Source: Gammaproteobacteria bacterium (GTDB taxonomy: Bacteria > Pseudomonadota > Gammaproteobacteria > Arenicellales > Poriferihabitantaceae). From it: a stretch of 64,000 bases of DNA. The translations under genes and the position numbers were made by a program. Numbering within the stretch: position 1 is the first letter of the stretch; every line of letters begins with the position of its first letter. Below, in pieces: positions 19,145 through 27,256 of this stretch. Location of the stretch: assembly GCA_009842505.1 (NCBI GenBank), contig VYFG01000018.1:1-64000 (forward strand). Direction: 5' to 3'. The notes beneath the pieces are model-generated. The model was given only the letters and a program-made list of their open reading frames with translations, searched no databases and was not told the DNA's origin.

Positions 19145-20617
19145 TCAGGCAAACGGGTTCGGCACCACTTCCGCGTTGTTGATCCAAACGCTTTTCACCT
19201 GCAGGAACTCCCGGATCATCTCCTGGCCGTTTTCCCGGCCGATACCGCTCAGCTTGTAGCCGCCTGCCGGTGACATCATGCTGACGGACCGGTAGGTATT
19301 GATATAGACGGTTCCGCATTTGAGGCTCGCCGCCATCCGGTGCGCCAGGCGGATGTTTTCCGTCCATACCCCCGCGGCCAGCCCGAAGGGGCTGTCATTG
19401 GCCATGGCCACCGCTTCGGCCTCATCGGTGAAGGTCATCATGCCGGCCACCGGCCCGAAGATTTCCTCCCTGGCGATGCGCATGTCCGGGCGGACATTGC
19501 GATAGACGGTGGGTTCGACGAACCAGCCCTCTTCGCAGCCCGGACGGGTGGCGCGATGCCCGCCCACGACCAGTTCCGCGCCTTCGGCCTTTGCAGAGTC
19601 GAGGAAGCCCAGGATGGTGTCGAACTGCATTTCATTAGCGATGGGGCCGATCCGGGTCGCCGGGTCGGATGGATCACCCATCCGGAGATCCGCCAGCGCG
19701 CCGACCAGCCTTTGTTCGAATTCCGGCGCGATCTCCTCCTGCACCAGGATGCGCGAGCCCGCCACGCAGGTCTGGCCGTTCGACAGGAACAGGCCGGACA
19801 GCACCCCGTTGACGGCATTGTCCAGGTTGGCGTCGGCAAACACGATCTGGGGCGACTTTCCGCCGAGCTCCAGGGTCACCGGTTTCAGCTGGTCTGCTGC
19901 CGTGCGATTGACCGCGCGACCGCCGTTCACCGAGCCGGTAAAGGTCACCTTGGCCACATCCGGATGGGAAACCAGGGGCTCCCCCGCGCCATCGGCGAAT
20001 CCCGTCACCACATTGACCACGCCCGGCGGGAATCCGGCCTGCTGCACGAGTTCCATGAACGCCAGCGTGGATGCGGATGCATGTTCGGAGGGCTTGACCA
20101 CCAGGGTGTTTCCCGCGGCCAGGGCGGGCGCGAGTTTCCACAGCATGAGCATGACCGGAGAATTCCAGGGCGTGATCGCGGCGACCACGCCCAGGGGCTC
20201 GTAGCGGGTGAAATTGAAGACATCCGGAATATCCAGCGGAATCACCGCGCCTTCGACCTTGTCGGCCAGCCCGCCATAGTAATACAGCCATTCCGGCAGG
20301 TAGCGGAACTGGGGCAATGCCTCGGCCAGTCGCTTGCCGTTGTCCCTGGCCTCGATCCGGGCGATCTCCTCCCCCTGATCCCGCAGCAGGTCGCCCAGGC
20401 GCCGCAGCAGCCTCCCCCGGGTGGTGGCGTTCGTGCGCGCCCAGTCTCCCTGCTCGAAAGCATGCCTGGCCGCGGCTACCGCGGCCTCGACGTCCTCGGG
20501 GCCGCCATGGGGAATCCGGGCCCAGGGTCTGCCGGTGTATGGTTCGATGCTGTCAAACCACTTTCCGCCCGCCGGGTCGCACCAGTCGCCGCCGATGAAC
20601 AGCCGGAATGTCTTCAT
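19145..20617 (-). CDS. aldehyde dehydrogenase (NAD(P)+-dependent)
   Basis: A 490-residue ALDH superfamily enzyme oxidising an aldehyde to its acid. Motifs: TPWNSPVMLMLWK (Asn in catalysis), FTGSVNGGRAV, the general base Glu in LELGGKSP, the nucleophile Cys in SNGQTCVAGSR, and EEIFGPV. Start overlaps the LysR stop by 4 bp, so regulator and dehydrogenase form one minus-strand transcript. It converges on the decarboxylase genes, consistent with removing their aldehyde product. Betaine-aldehyde and hydroxymuconic-semialdehyde dehydrogenases are related; the substrate cannot be assigned from sequence. Confidence 0.9.
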   Translation of the reverse strand: MKTFRLFIGGDWCDPAGGKWFDSIEPYTGRPWARIPHGGPEDVEAAVAAARHAFEQGDWARTNATTRGRLLRRLGDLLRDQGEEIARIEARDNGKRLAEALPQFRYLPEWLYYYGGLADKVEGAVIPLDIPDVFNFTRYEPLGVVAAITPWNSPVMLMLWKLAPALAAGNTLVVKPSEHASASTLAFMELVQQAGFPPGVVNVVTGFADGAGEPLVSHPDVAKVTFTGSVNGGRAVNRTAADQLKPVTLELGGKSPQIVFADANLDNAVNGVLSGLFLSNGQTCVAGSRILVQEEIAPEFEQRLVGALADLRMGDPSDPATRIGPIANEMQFDTILGFLDSAKAEGAELVVGGHRATRPGCEEGWFVEPTVYRNVRPDMRIAREEIFGPVAGMMTFTDEAEAVAMANDSPFGLAAGVWTENIRLAHRMAASLKCGTVYINTYRSVSMMSPAGGYKLSGIGRENGQEMIREFLQVKSVWINNAEVVPNPFA

Positions 20618-21522
20618 GCCCGTACCGCCTTGTCTGCTTCCTGGCGCCTGCAGTGGTCCAGCGCATGTTCGTAGAACAGGCGGCCCAGACGGGAGGTGGG
20701 GGTATTGGCCCGGGTGACCAGCATGATGTCGATATGCATGGGCGGTTGCAGCGGCCGGAATGCCAGCAGGTCGTCATTCATCGAGGTGGGCAGTTCCGGT
20801 CCGACGATGGATACCCCGAGGCCCGCCCCGACCAGTCCGTAGATCGCGTCAGCGGTCCGGGCCTGGATATCCAGACGGCAATTGACCTCGTGCTGCTCCA
20901 GCATCATCATCGCCTGGTAGCGGAACAGCGAGTCCCGCGCCAGGGAGATGAACCGTTCGCCTTCAAGGTCCTCCGGGCGGATGCTCTGCTTCCCGGACAG
21001 CGGATGCTTCGCCGGCAGCACGCAGTAGGCCTGCAGCCTGCAAAGACGCTCGGCACTCAATTCCCTGTCGTCGATGGGCCCCGAGGCGATGCAGACATCG
21101 TATTGATCCGTCGTGATGGCCACCAGTGCCTCGCTGCGGGGCAGCACCTCCAGCCAGACCCCGACGCCGGAATGGACGGCGGAGAAATCGGCGACCAGTT
21201 CGGGCAATACCCGGGACGCCAGTCCGGGCATGGTGACGAGGTTCAAAGTTCCGGTGCGGCAATGGCGGATGGCCTCGGCGGTGGACTTGAGATCCTCCAG
21301 TCCGACAAAGGCGCGTTTGACCTCCTTGTAGAGTGCCACGCCTTCCTCGGTGGCCACCAGGTTGCGGCCTCTCTTGCGGAACAGGGGGAAACCCACATTC
21401 CGTTCCAGATCCCCCACCAGCCGGCTCACCGCGGGCTGGCTGATGGACATGAGCTGCGCCGCGCCGGTCACCGAACCGGATGCCATGACCGTACGGAACG
21501 CCTCGATCTGCCGAAAGTTCAT
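20614..21522 (-). CDS. LysR-family transcriptional regulator
   Basis: A 302-residue regulator with an N-terminal winged helix-turn-helix (MNFRQIEAFRTVM, then SVTGAAQLMSISQPAVSRLV) and a C-terminal effector domain of the periplasmic-binding fold. The N-terminus resembles OccR-type members. I placed the start at the ATG opening the conserved HTH; another ATG 5 codons upstream lies inside an inverted repeat. It shares a transcript with the aldehyde dehydrogenase and is divergent from Rieske oxygenase A, so it probably controls both and its own promoter. Confidence 0.9.
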   Translation of the reverse strand: MNFRQIEAFRTVMASGSVTGAAQLMSISQPAVSRLVGDLERNVGFPLFRKRGRNLVATEEGVALYKEVKRAFVGLEDLKSTAEAIRHCRTGTLNLVTMPGLASRVLPELVADFSAVHSGVGVWLEVLPRSEALVAITTDQYDVCIASGPIDDRELSAERLCRLQAYCVLPAKHPLSGKQSIRPEDLEGERFISLARDSLFRYQAMMMLEQHEVNCRLDIQARTADAIYGLVGAGLGVSIVGPELPTSMNDDLLAFRPLQPPMHIDIMLVTRANTPTSRLGRLFYEHALDHCRRQEADKAVRA

Positions 21523-21528
21523 CAAGGC

Positions 21529-21534
21529 ATTATA
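21529..21534 (-). promoter_or_regulatory. putative -10 element of the lysR promoter
   Basis: A perfect TATAAT on the minus strand ends 6 bases before the lysR ATG at 21522. If used, transcription would begin at about the start codon, giving a leaderless mRNA. No good -35 was found at 17 bp. Confidence 0.35.
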
Positions 21535-21582
21535 CATAACAAACTGACATTCAAGTAGTGATTTAAAAATGTTTTTGTTATG
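21535..21582. promoter_or_regulatory. interrupted inverted repeat in the lysR/Rieske divergent promoter
   Basis: CATAACAAA (21535-21543) and its exact complement TTTGTTATG (21574-21582) flank 30 bp that contain a second nested pair, ACATT (21547) and AATGT (21568). The arrangement lies between two divergent starts and overlaps both presumed -10 regions (TATAAT on minus, TATGAT at 21579 on plus). This is what a LysR recognition plus activation site would look like. Confidence 0.55.
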
Positions 21583-21611
21583 ATTAACCGAGATCCCTTC
21601 AGCCAATCACC

Positions 21612-22955
21612 ATGTCCAGAGAAACCCGCTGGGTAGACCAGCCCTACCACGGATACCACCTCGCCGAACTCCCGGCAGAGGATGAGGAACTGACCCATGT
21701 GGAGCCCGGCACGCCGTGCGGTGAATACATGCGCCGGTTCTGGCATCCCGTCGCGATGACCGAGCGCATCGGCGAGCGGCCGGAAGTCATCCGCATCCTG
21801 GGGGAGGATCTGGTGATCTTCCGCACCCTGAAAGGCGAGATCGGCCTGCTGCACAAGCACTGCCTGCACCGCCGGATGTCCCTTGAGTTCGGCAAGATCG
21901 AGGAGGACGGCATCCGCTGCGCGTACCATGGCTGGAAATTCTCCGCCAACGGGCGCGTCCTGGACAAGCCCGGCGAACCCAACCCCGCCGGCATCCAGGA
22001 ACGCAACTGCATGGGCGCCTATCCGGTGGAGGAATACCACGGCCTGGTATTCGCCTACATGGGTCCACCGGAAGAGTACCCCGAATTCCCCTACCTGGAT
22101 TCCATGGAGATCGAGGGCCACGATCTCGTTCCCTATTCCATCCATTCTCCCTGCAACTGGCTGCAGGAAAGTGAAAACTCCATGGACCCGTTTCACAGCG
22201 TCTTCCTTCACGGGCGCATCAACGGCCCGCAATTTCCGGGGCTGGAGAACTTCGTCAACCTGCCCGTGGTGGTCTACCACAAGATCCCGGCGGGGTTCGT
22301 CTACAGCCATGCCAGGCGCGTGGACGACCTGGTCTGGATCCGCTTCCATGACCACCTGACACCCAACTTCGCCCAGAACGGCGGCATGTTCCAAAGCTAT
22401 TCCAAGCCCACCTTCTTTGGCCGTCCCAGCCTGTCGAAATGGGTCGTGCCTGTCGACAACACCAACAGCCGCAAGTTCGGCTGGCGGCATTTTGACGACA
22501 CCAGCGAAGTCCTGCGCCGGGGCGAGCGTGCGGAAGTCGGCTGGGAAAGCGTGGACTTCTACGGCCAGACAGCCCATCGCAGCCGCGATGAAATGCGGAG
22601 CAATCCGGGGGACTGGGAGGCATGGACCAGCCAGGGCCCCATCAATCTCCACGCCAGGGAGTACCTTGGCTTCACCGACAGGGGGGTCGCCATGCTGCGC
22701 AGCAAACTGCGCAAGGACATCCGGGCGGTGGCGGCCGGGGAGCTCGTGGAACGCCCCGAGGGCACACCGGAAAAGCCGGTGCACACCTACGGCGGCGACA
22801 CCGTGCTCCGCATCCCCCGGCAGCAGGAAGACGAAGGCACCTTTCTGGCGGACCTCCAGAAACAGGTGGCGGAGGTCTACTTTCGCGGCGACGGATATGA
22901 GGGCGGTGACCGGCTGGAATTCCTCAAACGGGAGCTTGCGCAGCTGTCCGGCTGA
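21612..22955 (+). CDS. Rieske non-heme iron oxygenase, alpha subunit (module A)
   Basis: A 447-residue oxygenase component. Rieske [2Fe-2S] ligands are Cys84, His86, Cys103 and His106. The mononuclear iron site begins with Asp192, His195 and His200 in SMDPFHSVFLHG. The opening LTHVEPGTPCGEYMRRFWHPV resembles phthalate-dioxygenase-type proteins. Members hydroxylate aromatic or heterocyclic rings or demethylate N- or O-methyl groups, using a separate reductase, and none is adjacent. It heads a plus-strand unit with a small protein and an amidase, next to a full amino-acid-type importer. It is paralogous to the oxygenases at 37370 and 59113. Confidence 0.92.
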   Translation: MSRETRWVDQPYHGYHLAELPAEDEELTHVEPGTPCGEYMRRFWHPVAMTERIGERPEVIRILGEDLVIFRTLKGEIGLLHKHCLHRRMSLEFGKIEEDGIRCAYHGWKFSANGRVLDKPGEPNPAGIQERNCMGAYPVEEYHGLVFAYMGPPEEYPEFPYLDSMEIEGHDLVPYSIHSPCNWLQESENSMDPFHSVFLHGRINGPQFPGLENFVNLPVVVYHKIPAGFVYSHARRVDDLVWIRFHDHLTPNFAQNGGMFQSYSKPTFFGRPSLSKWVVPVDNTNSRKFGWRHFDDTSEVLRRGERAEVGWESVDFYGQTAHRSRDEMRSNPGDWEAWTSQGPINLHAREYLGFTDRGVAMLRSKLRKDIRAVAAGELVERPEGTPEKPVHTYGGDTVLRIPRQQEDEGTFLADLQKQVAEVYFRGDGYEGGDRLEFLKRELAQLSG

Positions 22956-22969
22956 CGGGTCTGCATCCC

Positions 22970-23170
22970 GTGGATGTATTTGCAAGGCAAAAGGCGCTCG
23001 GCGGTGAGGTACAGCGCCTGTTGCAGGCAGTGGAATCCGCCATGGCGGGAACCCGGGATTTCCATCACTGCCCGGAGTCGGATGGTTTCCTGGTCCTGCT
23101 GAGGGAGTGGACGGACTACCGGTCGCCCTCGGAGCCGGCGGGAAGCGCCGCCACTTCCCCGGGTGACTGA
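22970..23170 (+). CDS. small protein coupled to the amidase
   Basis: A 66-residue frame starting at GTG, 14 bp after the Rieske stop and overlapping the amidase start by 8 bp. It is mostly helical in appearance at the N-terminus (ARQKALGGEVQRLLQAVESA) with a charged, proline-containing tail. I recognise no domain. Position and overlap recall the small GatC/AtzG-like partners of amidase-signature enzymes, but sequence similarity to those is not evident. It could also be a translated linker with no function. Confidence 0.45.
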   Translation: MDVFARQKALGGEVQRLLQAVESAMAGTRDFHHCPESDGFLVLLREWTDYRSPSEPAGSAATSPGD

Positions 23171-24545
23171 CAACGACATCCTGTCGCTGGGTGTTCCGGA
23201 CATGGTCCGGTCGCTGGCATCGGGCGAGCTGAGCTCGGTAGCCATCACTTCGGCCTATCTCGATCTTGCCCGGAGCCTGAATCCCGAAATCAATTGCTAC
23301 ATCCGGATCGAGCCGGACAGCGCCCTGACCTGCGCGGAACAGGCGGATGCCGCCCGGCGCCGCGGCAATGAGGTCCATCCCCTTTGCGGCATGCCGATCG
23401 CCATCAAGGACATTTTCCATCGCCGCGGCATCCCGGTGTCGGCGGGGTCCGGCGCCCATGCCATCGATTCCGGTCCCGATGCGACGGTGGTCCGGCGGCT
23501 GAGACAGGTGGGCATGCCCGTTCTCGGCATCCTGAACCTGGACGAATTCGCCGCCGGGGGCTCCGGCATCAATGCACACTTCGGCCGCTGCCTCAACCCG
23601 GTGAACCACCGTTTCCTTTCGGGCGGGTCATCGTCAGGATCCGCCGCCGCGGTCGGCGCCCGCATGGCGCCCTGGTCGCTGGGCTCCGATGCCGGCGGGT
23701 CCGTCCGCCTGCCCGCAGGGTGGTGCGGCGTGACCGGGCTGAAGCCGACCTACGGCCAGGTGCCCCGAACCGGTGTGATACCCCGCACCTGGTCGATGGA
23801 CTGCATCGGCCCGCTGGCAGGTGATGCCGCAAGTTGCGCCCTGCTCCTGGAACTCATCGCCGGAGAGGATGGCCGGGATTCCTCGACGCTGCCGGGAAGG
23901 CAATCGTTCACGCCCGTGCCCGAGGTTCCGGACCGTTCGCTGCGGATCGGGGTGGACCGGGGTATTCCCGAAACCATCGGCAGGCACCAGGGCGCGGCGC
24001 TTTCCCGGGCGGAAGCCGTATTCCGGGACATGGGCCTCGGCATCGCCGAGACCGTGTTGCAGGATATCGAACCGTTGAACCAACTTCACCAGGTGGTCGT
24101 CAAGTGCGAGGGCGCCGCCTACCTGGCTCCGCTGCTGTCATCCGATGAATGCGGGGTGTCGGAATCGGTCCGGCACGTAGTACGGGAAGGTTACGAGATT
24201 CCCGCAGCGGCCTATCTTTCCGCATTGCGGCTCCGGCTGCCCATGCTACAGGCATTTCTCGAAAGCGCATTCGGCAACGCGGACGCCATACTGCTGCCCC
24301 TGTGCCCGGATGATGTCCCGGCAAGCGACCATCCCGACATCCAGGGGCTCTTTGCCCGCTCCGCGCGCTTTACCCGGTTTGTGAACTACCTGGGATTGCC
24401 GGCGATCGCTTTTCCGGTATGCCGGGACGACAACGGCATGCCGGTATCGGTCCAATTGCTGGGCAAGCCCAGGGACGAATTTACCTTGCTCTCGCTCGCC
24501 GATGCCTTCGGGCGCGTCTCGGGGCCATTCAGTGAAGGCACTTGA
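23163..24545 (+). CDS. amidase (amidase signature family)
   Basis: A 460-residue Ser-cisSer-Lys amide hydrolase. The triad is visible: Lys82 in PIAIKD, cis-Ser156 in SGGSSSGSAAAVGA, and nucleophile Ser180 in GSDAGGSVRLPA. It starts at GTG inside the end of the preceding small gene. Relatives include AtzE-type, Asp/Glu-tRNA amidotransferase A and aryl-acylamidases; absence of a GatB neighbour rules against the tRNA role. It follows the Rieske oxygenase and converges on an ABC importer 14 bp away, suggesting it hydrolyses an amide produced from or contained in the imported substrate. Confidence 0.9.
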   Translation: MTDNDILSLGVPDMVRSLASGELSSVAITSAYLDLARSLNPEINCYIRIEPDSALTCAEQADAARRRGNEVHPLCGMPIAIKDIFHRRGIPVSAGSGAHAIDSGPDATVVRRLRQVGMPVLGILNLDEFAAGGSGINAHFGRCLNPVNHRFLSGGSSSGSAAAVGARMAPWSLGSDAGGSVRLPAGWCGVTGLKPTYGQVPRTGVIPRTWSMDCIGPLAGDAASCALLLELIAGEDGRDSSTLPGRQSFTPVPEVPDRSLRIGVDRGIPETIGRHQGAALSRAEAVFRDMGLGIAETVLQDIEPLNQLHQVVVKCEGAAYLAPLLSSDECGVSESVRHVVREGYEIPAAAYLSALRLRLPMLQAFLESAFGNADAILLPLCPDDVPASDHPDIQGLFARSARFTRFVNYLGLPAIAFPVCRDDNGMPVSVQLLGKPRDEFTLLSLADAFGRVSGPFSEGT

Positions 24546-24559
24546 TCCAGCGCTTGAAT

Positions 24560-25456
24560 CTAGCGCTTGGATCTCTCAGCCCGGCGTTCCAGCCAGTTGA
24601 ACACGATGACACAGGCGTAGCAAATCACGAAGTACATGACCGCAGTCAGGATCCAGACTTCGAATACCCGGGATGTGGAAACGCCGACCTCCACCGCCAT
24701 GAACGTCAGTTCCTGAATCGAGATCAATGAGACGATGGAGGAATCCTTGATCAGGATGATGAACTGGTTGGCCAGCGGCGGCATGATGCGTGAGACCGCC
24801 TGGGGCAGAATCACGTTGCGCATCACATCGAAGCCGGAAAGCCCCATGCTCTTGCCGGCTTCCCATTGCCCCCGGGGAATGGACTGGATGCCGGCGCGGA
24901 CAATTTCGGTAATGTAGGCGCCCTCAAAGAGACTGAGGCAGATCAGTCCGGCGACGAAGTTGGAAAACAGGGACGGATCTCCCGCCACCATCCTGACCAT
25001 CCACTGCACGAACTCCGAATCGCTGCGCGCCAGGTCATCCACGCCCAGCAGGGGCATCAGTTGGCTGGACAGGAAAAAGTAGAAGATGAAGATGAAGACA
25101 AGCGGCGGGGTGTTGCGCACCAGTTCAACATAGGTGCGGGCCACCATGCGCAGAAAAAGGTTGTTGGAAATCCGGCAAAGCCCCATCACCACCCCGATCA
25201 GGGCCGAGATCACGATGCCGATCACGGCCAGGCGCATGGTCAGTATCAGGCCTTCCAGCAACAGGTTGGTCACCCACCGCCCGGTATCCTCGTCCACGTA
25301 CGCCAGGAAGGGCATGACATGGCCCCAGTTCCAGGTGTAGCGAAGCACGGTTTCGACCCGCACCACCACGAACACCACGAAAGCGATCACCGCGGCGATG
25401 ACCAGCAGGTCGATCCACGACCACCTGGTTTTCTTGTTCCGGCGCCCCGCCGTCAT
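24560..25456 (-). CDS. amino-acid-type ABC transporter permease
   Basis: A 298-residue inner-membrane permease of the HisM/GlnP family: a basic cytoplasmic N-terminus, several helices and the EAA loop EAGKSMGLSGFDVMRNVILPQA. A large periplasmic insertion after helix 1 (about 45-65) and another around 135-165 are visible. Start overlaps the preceding permease stop by 4 bp. Last gene of the ATPase-permease-permease transcript. Confidence 0.92.
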   Translation of the reverse strand: MTAGRRNKKTRWSWIDLLVIAAVIAFVVFVVVRVETVLRYTWNWGHVMPFLAYVDEDTGRWVTNLLLEGLILTMRLAVIGIVISALIGVVMGLCRISNNLFLRMVARTYVELVRNTPPLVFIFIFYFFLSSQLMPLLGVDDLARSDSEFVQWMVRMVAGDPSLFSNFVAGLICLSLFEGAYITEIVRAGIQSIPRGQWEAGKSMGLSGFDVMRNVILPQAVSRIMPPLANQFIILIKDSSIVSLISIQELTFMAVEVGVSTSRVFEVWILTAVMYFVICYACVIVFNWLERRAERSKR

Positions 25457-26265
25457 GTCCGCACCCGCACCCGCCGCTCAAGCCAGGTCACGAACACCGA
25501 CAGGGTCAGGGTGATCACCAGGTAGATGCCCGCCACCGTGAACCAGATTTCGAAGCTCATGAAGGTATCGGCGATGATATTGCGCCCTTCCGTGGTCAGG
25601 TCCGCCACGGCGATGACACTGACGATGGCGGAGTGTTTGATCAGATTGATGATCTGCCCTGTCAGGGGCGGCAGCATCAGCGGTACCGCCTGGGGCAGGA
25701 CGATGAACCGATAGGCATCGCGCCGACTGAGGCCCACGGCATCGCCAGCCTCCCACTGACCCCGGTCCACCGACACGATGCCCGAGCGGATAATCTCGGC
25801 GACAAAGGATGCCTCGTAGAATGTCAGGCAGATCACCCCAGTCCAGAACCGGTCCACGCCGAAAATGGGCGACAGCACGAAATAGAACAGGTAAAGCTGA
25901 ACCAGCAGGGGCGTATTGCGCACCACTTCCAGGTAGATTGTCGCCAGCAGGCTTCCGGACCAGGAATTCGACATCCGCAGAAGCGCGGTAATGAGTCCGA
26001 CCAGCAAGGTGAAAATGGTGCACCAGAATGTCATCTCCAGCGTCACCATCAGGCCCTTGGTCAGCTGTCCCGGATAGAGCTCCCCCTTGTACTCCTTCCA
26101 GAGGTACTCGGGAATGTTGTACCACTGCCACTGGTAACCCATTTCCGCCGCGCCGCGCAGCACCACCCACATCACGAGAGCCATGAATATCAGGAACTGC
26201 AGCGTGGCAATCCATGGGGACTGTTGTGAAAGCCGCCACCAGCGTCTGACTTGGGTGCGGTTCAT
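25453..26265 (-). CDS. amino-acid-type ABC transporter permease
   Basis: A 270-residue HisM/GlnP-family permease with the EAA loop EAGDAVGLSRRDAYRFIVLPQA and LVRNTPL-like segment VVRNTPLLVQLYLFY. It pairs with the adjacent permease to form the heterodimeric channel of one importer. It follows the ATPase gene by 9 bp. Confidence 0.92.
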   Translation of the reverse strand: MNRTQVRRWWRLSQQSPWIATLQFLIFMALVMWVVLRGAAEMGYQWQWYNIPEYLWKEYKGELYPGQLTKGLMVTLEMTFWCTIFTLLVGLITALLRMSNSWSGSLLATIYLEVVRNTPLLVQLYLFYFVLSPIFGVDRFWTGVICLTFYEASFVAEIIRSGIVSVDRGQWEAGDAVGLSRRDAYRFIVLPQAVPLMLPPLTGQIINLIKHSAIVSVIAVADLTTEGRNIIADTFMSFEIWFTVAGIYLVITLTLSVFVTWLERRVRVRT

Positions 26266-26274
26266 CGGGAAGGG

Positions 26275-27024
26275 TCAGTGCGAGAGGATCTGGCTGAGAA
26301 AAAGCTGCGTTCTCTCGCTTTCCGGGGCGGTGAAGAAGTCCGAAGGCGGCGCCGACTCCACGATCTCCCCGTGGTCCATGAAGACCATGGTGTCCGCTAC
26401 GGTCTTGGCAAAACCCATTTCATGGGTAACGACGATCATGGTCATGCCTTCCCGGGCCAGTTCGATCATGACATCGAGCACTTCCTTGATCATTTCGGGA
26501 TCCAGCGCGGAAGTGGGCTCATCGAACAGCATGATCCGGGGCTTCATGCAAAGGCTGCGGGCGATGGCCACGCGCTGCTGCTGACCGCCGGACAACTGGC
26601 TCGGATACTTGTTGGCCTGATCCGGAATCTGCACCCTCTCCAGGTACTGCATGGCCACCTCCTCGGCCTCCTTCAGGGACAGCTTCCTCGCCCGCATGGG
26701 CGCCAGGGTCAGGTTGCGCAGCACCGTGAGATGGGGAAACAGGTTGAACTGCTGAAACACCATGCCCACTTCCCTGCGAACCGCGAGGATGTTACCCATG
26801 TCCTCGGTGAGTTCCTTGCCGTCCACCACGATGCGGCCGGCGTCGTGTTCCTCCAGCCGGTTGATGCAGCGGATCATGGTGGACTTGCCGGAACCCGAAG
26901 GGCCGCAGACCACCACCCGCTCCCCCAGCTGCACTTCCATGTTGACGCTCTTCAATGCCTGGAATTCTCCGAAGAACTTGCTTACATCAGTCAGACGGAT
27001 GATCGGATCCTGATTTTCTGTCAT
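26275..27024 (-). CDS. polar amino acid ABC transporter ATP-binding protein
   Basis: A 249-residue GlnQ/HisP-type ATPase. Walker [10 protein letters not shown] lies near 40-48, the Q-loop at [11 protein letters not shown], the signature [15 protein letters not shown], and Walker B with [15 protein letters not shown]. It energises import by the two permeases downstream. First gene of the minus-strand transcript, divergent from the binding-protein gene. Confidence 0.95.
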   Translation of the reverse strand: MTENQDPIIRLTDVSKFFGEFQALKSVNMEVQLGERVVVCGPSGSGKSTMIRCINRLEEHDAGRIVVDGKELTEDMGNILAVRREVGMVFQQFNLFPHLTVLRNLTLAPMRARKLSLKEAEEVAMQYLERVQIPDQANKYPSQLSGGQQQRVAIARSLCMKPRIMLFDEPTSALDPEMIKEVLDVMIELAREGMTMIVVTHEMGFAKTVADTMVFMDHGEIVESAPPSDFFTAPESERTQLFLSQILSH

Positions 27025-27109
27025 GGCTCTGGTTCTTTGAAGCCGGGTGCCGGGTCATTCTAGCATGAAGCCTTTTTCGGCATTGCCCATTCCGGTACGT
27101 GGATAAAGA

Positions 27110-27124
27110 ATAACTGAATGTTAT
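27110..27124. promoter_or_regulatory. LysR-type box upstream of the binding-protein gene
   Basis: ATAAC-N5-GTTAT is a perfect dyad with T-N11-A geometry, the classical LysR-type target. It lies in the 232 bp divergent region between the ATPase and binding-protein genes. The same ATAAC/GTTAT half-sites occur in the inverted repeat at 21535-21582. Confidence 0.4.
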
Positions 27125-27165
27125 GCAGGGCAGCGGGGGCCCGGAGTTTTCCGGGTTTATCCGGA

Positions 27166-27196
27166 TTGATTACAGGCCCTCATTCTTGTCTATAAT
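27166..27196 (+). promoter_or_regulatory. putative promoter of the module A binding-protein gene
   Basis: TTGATT (27166) and a perfect TATAAT (27191) are 19 bp apart, slightly long. It would give a leader of about 54 bases that contains AGTGGTC/GACCGCT (27208, 27221), a 7 bp inverted repeat with one mismatch. Confidence 0.4.
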
Positions 27197-27256
27197 GGCA
27201 TCCTCGAAGTGGTCCATTGAGACCGCTCCATATCAGACACCATATACCCGGAGACA

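Noticed and set aside
21522-23609. A 695-codon open frame on the minus strand across the Rieske A gene
   Set aside because: It is antisense to a clearly recognisable oxygenase and amidase, has no domain, and is rich in His/Pro/Arg as expected for a GC-rich shadow frame.
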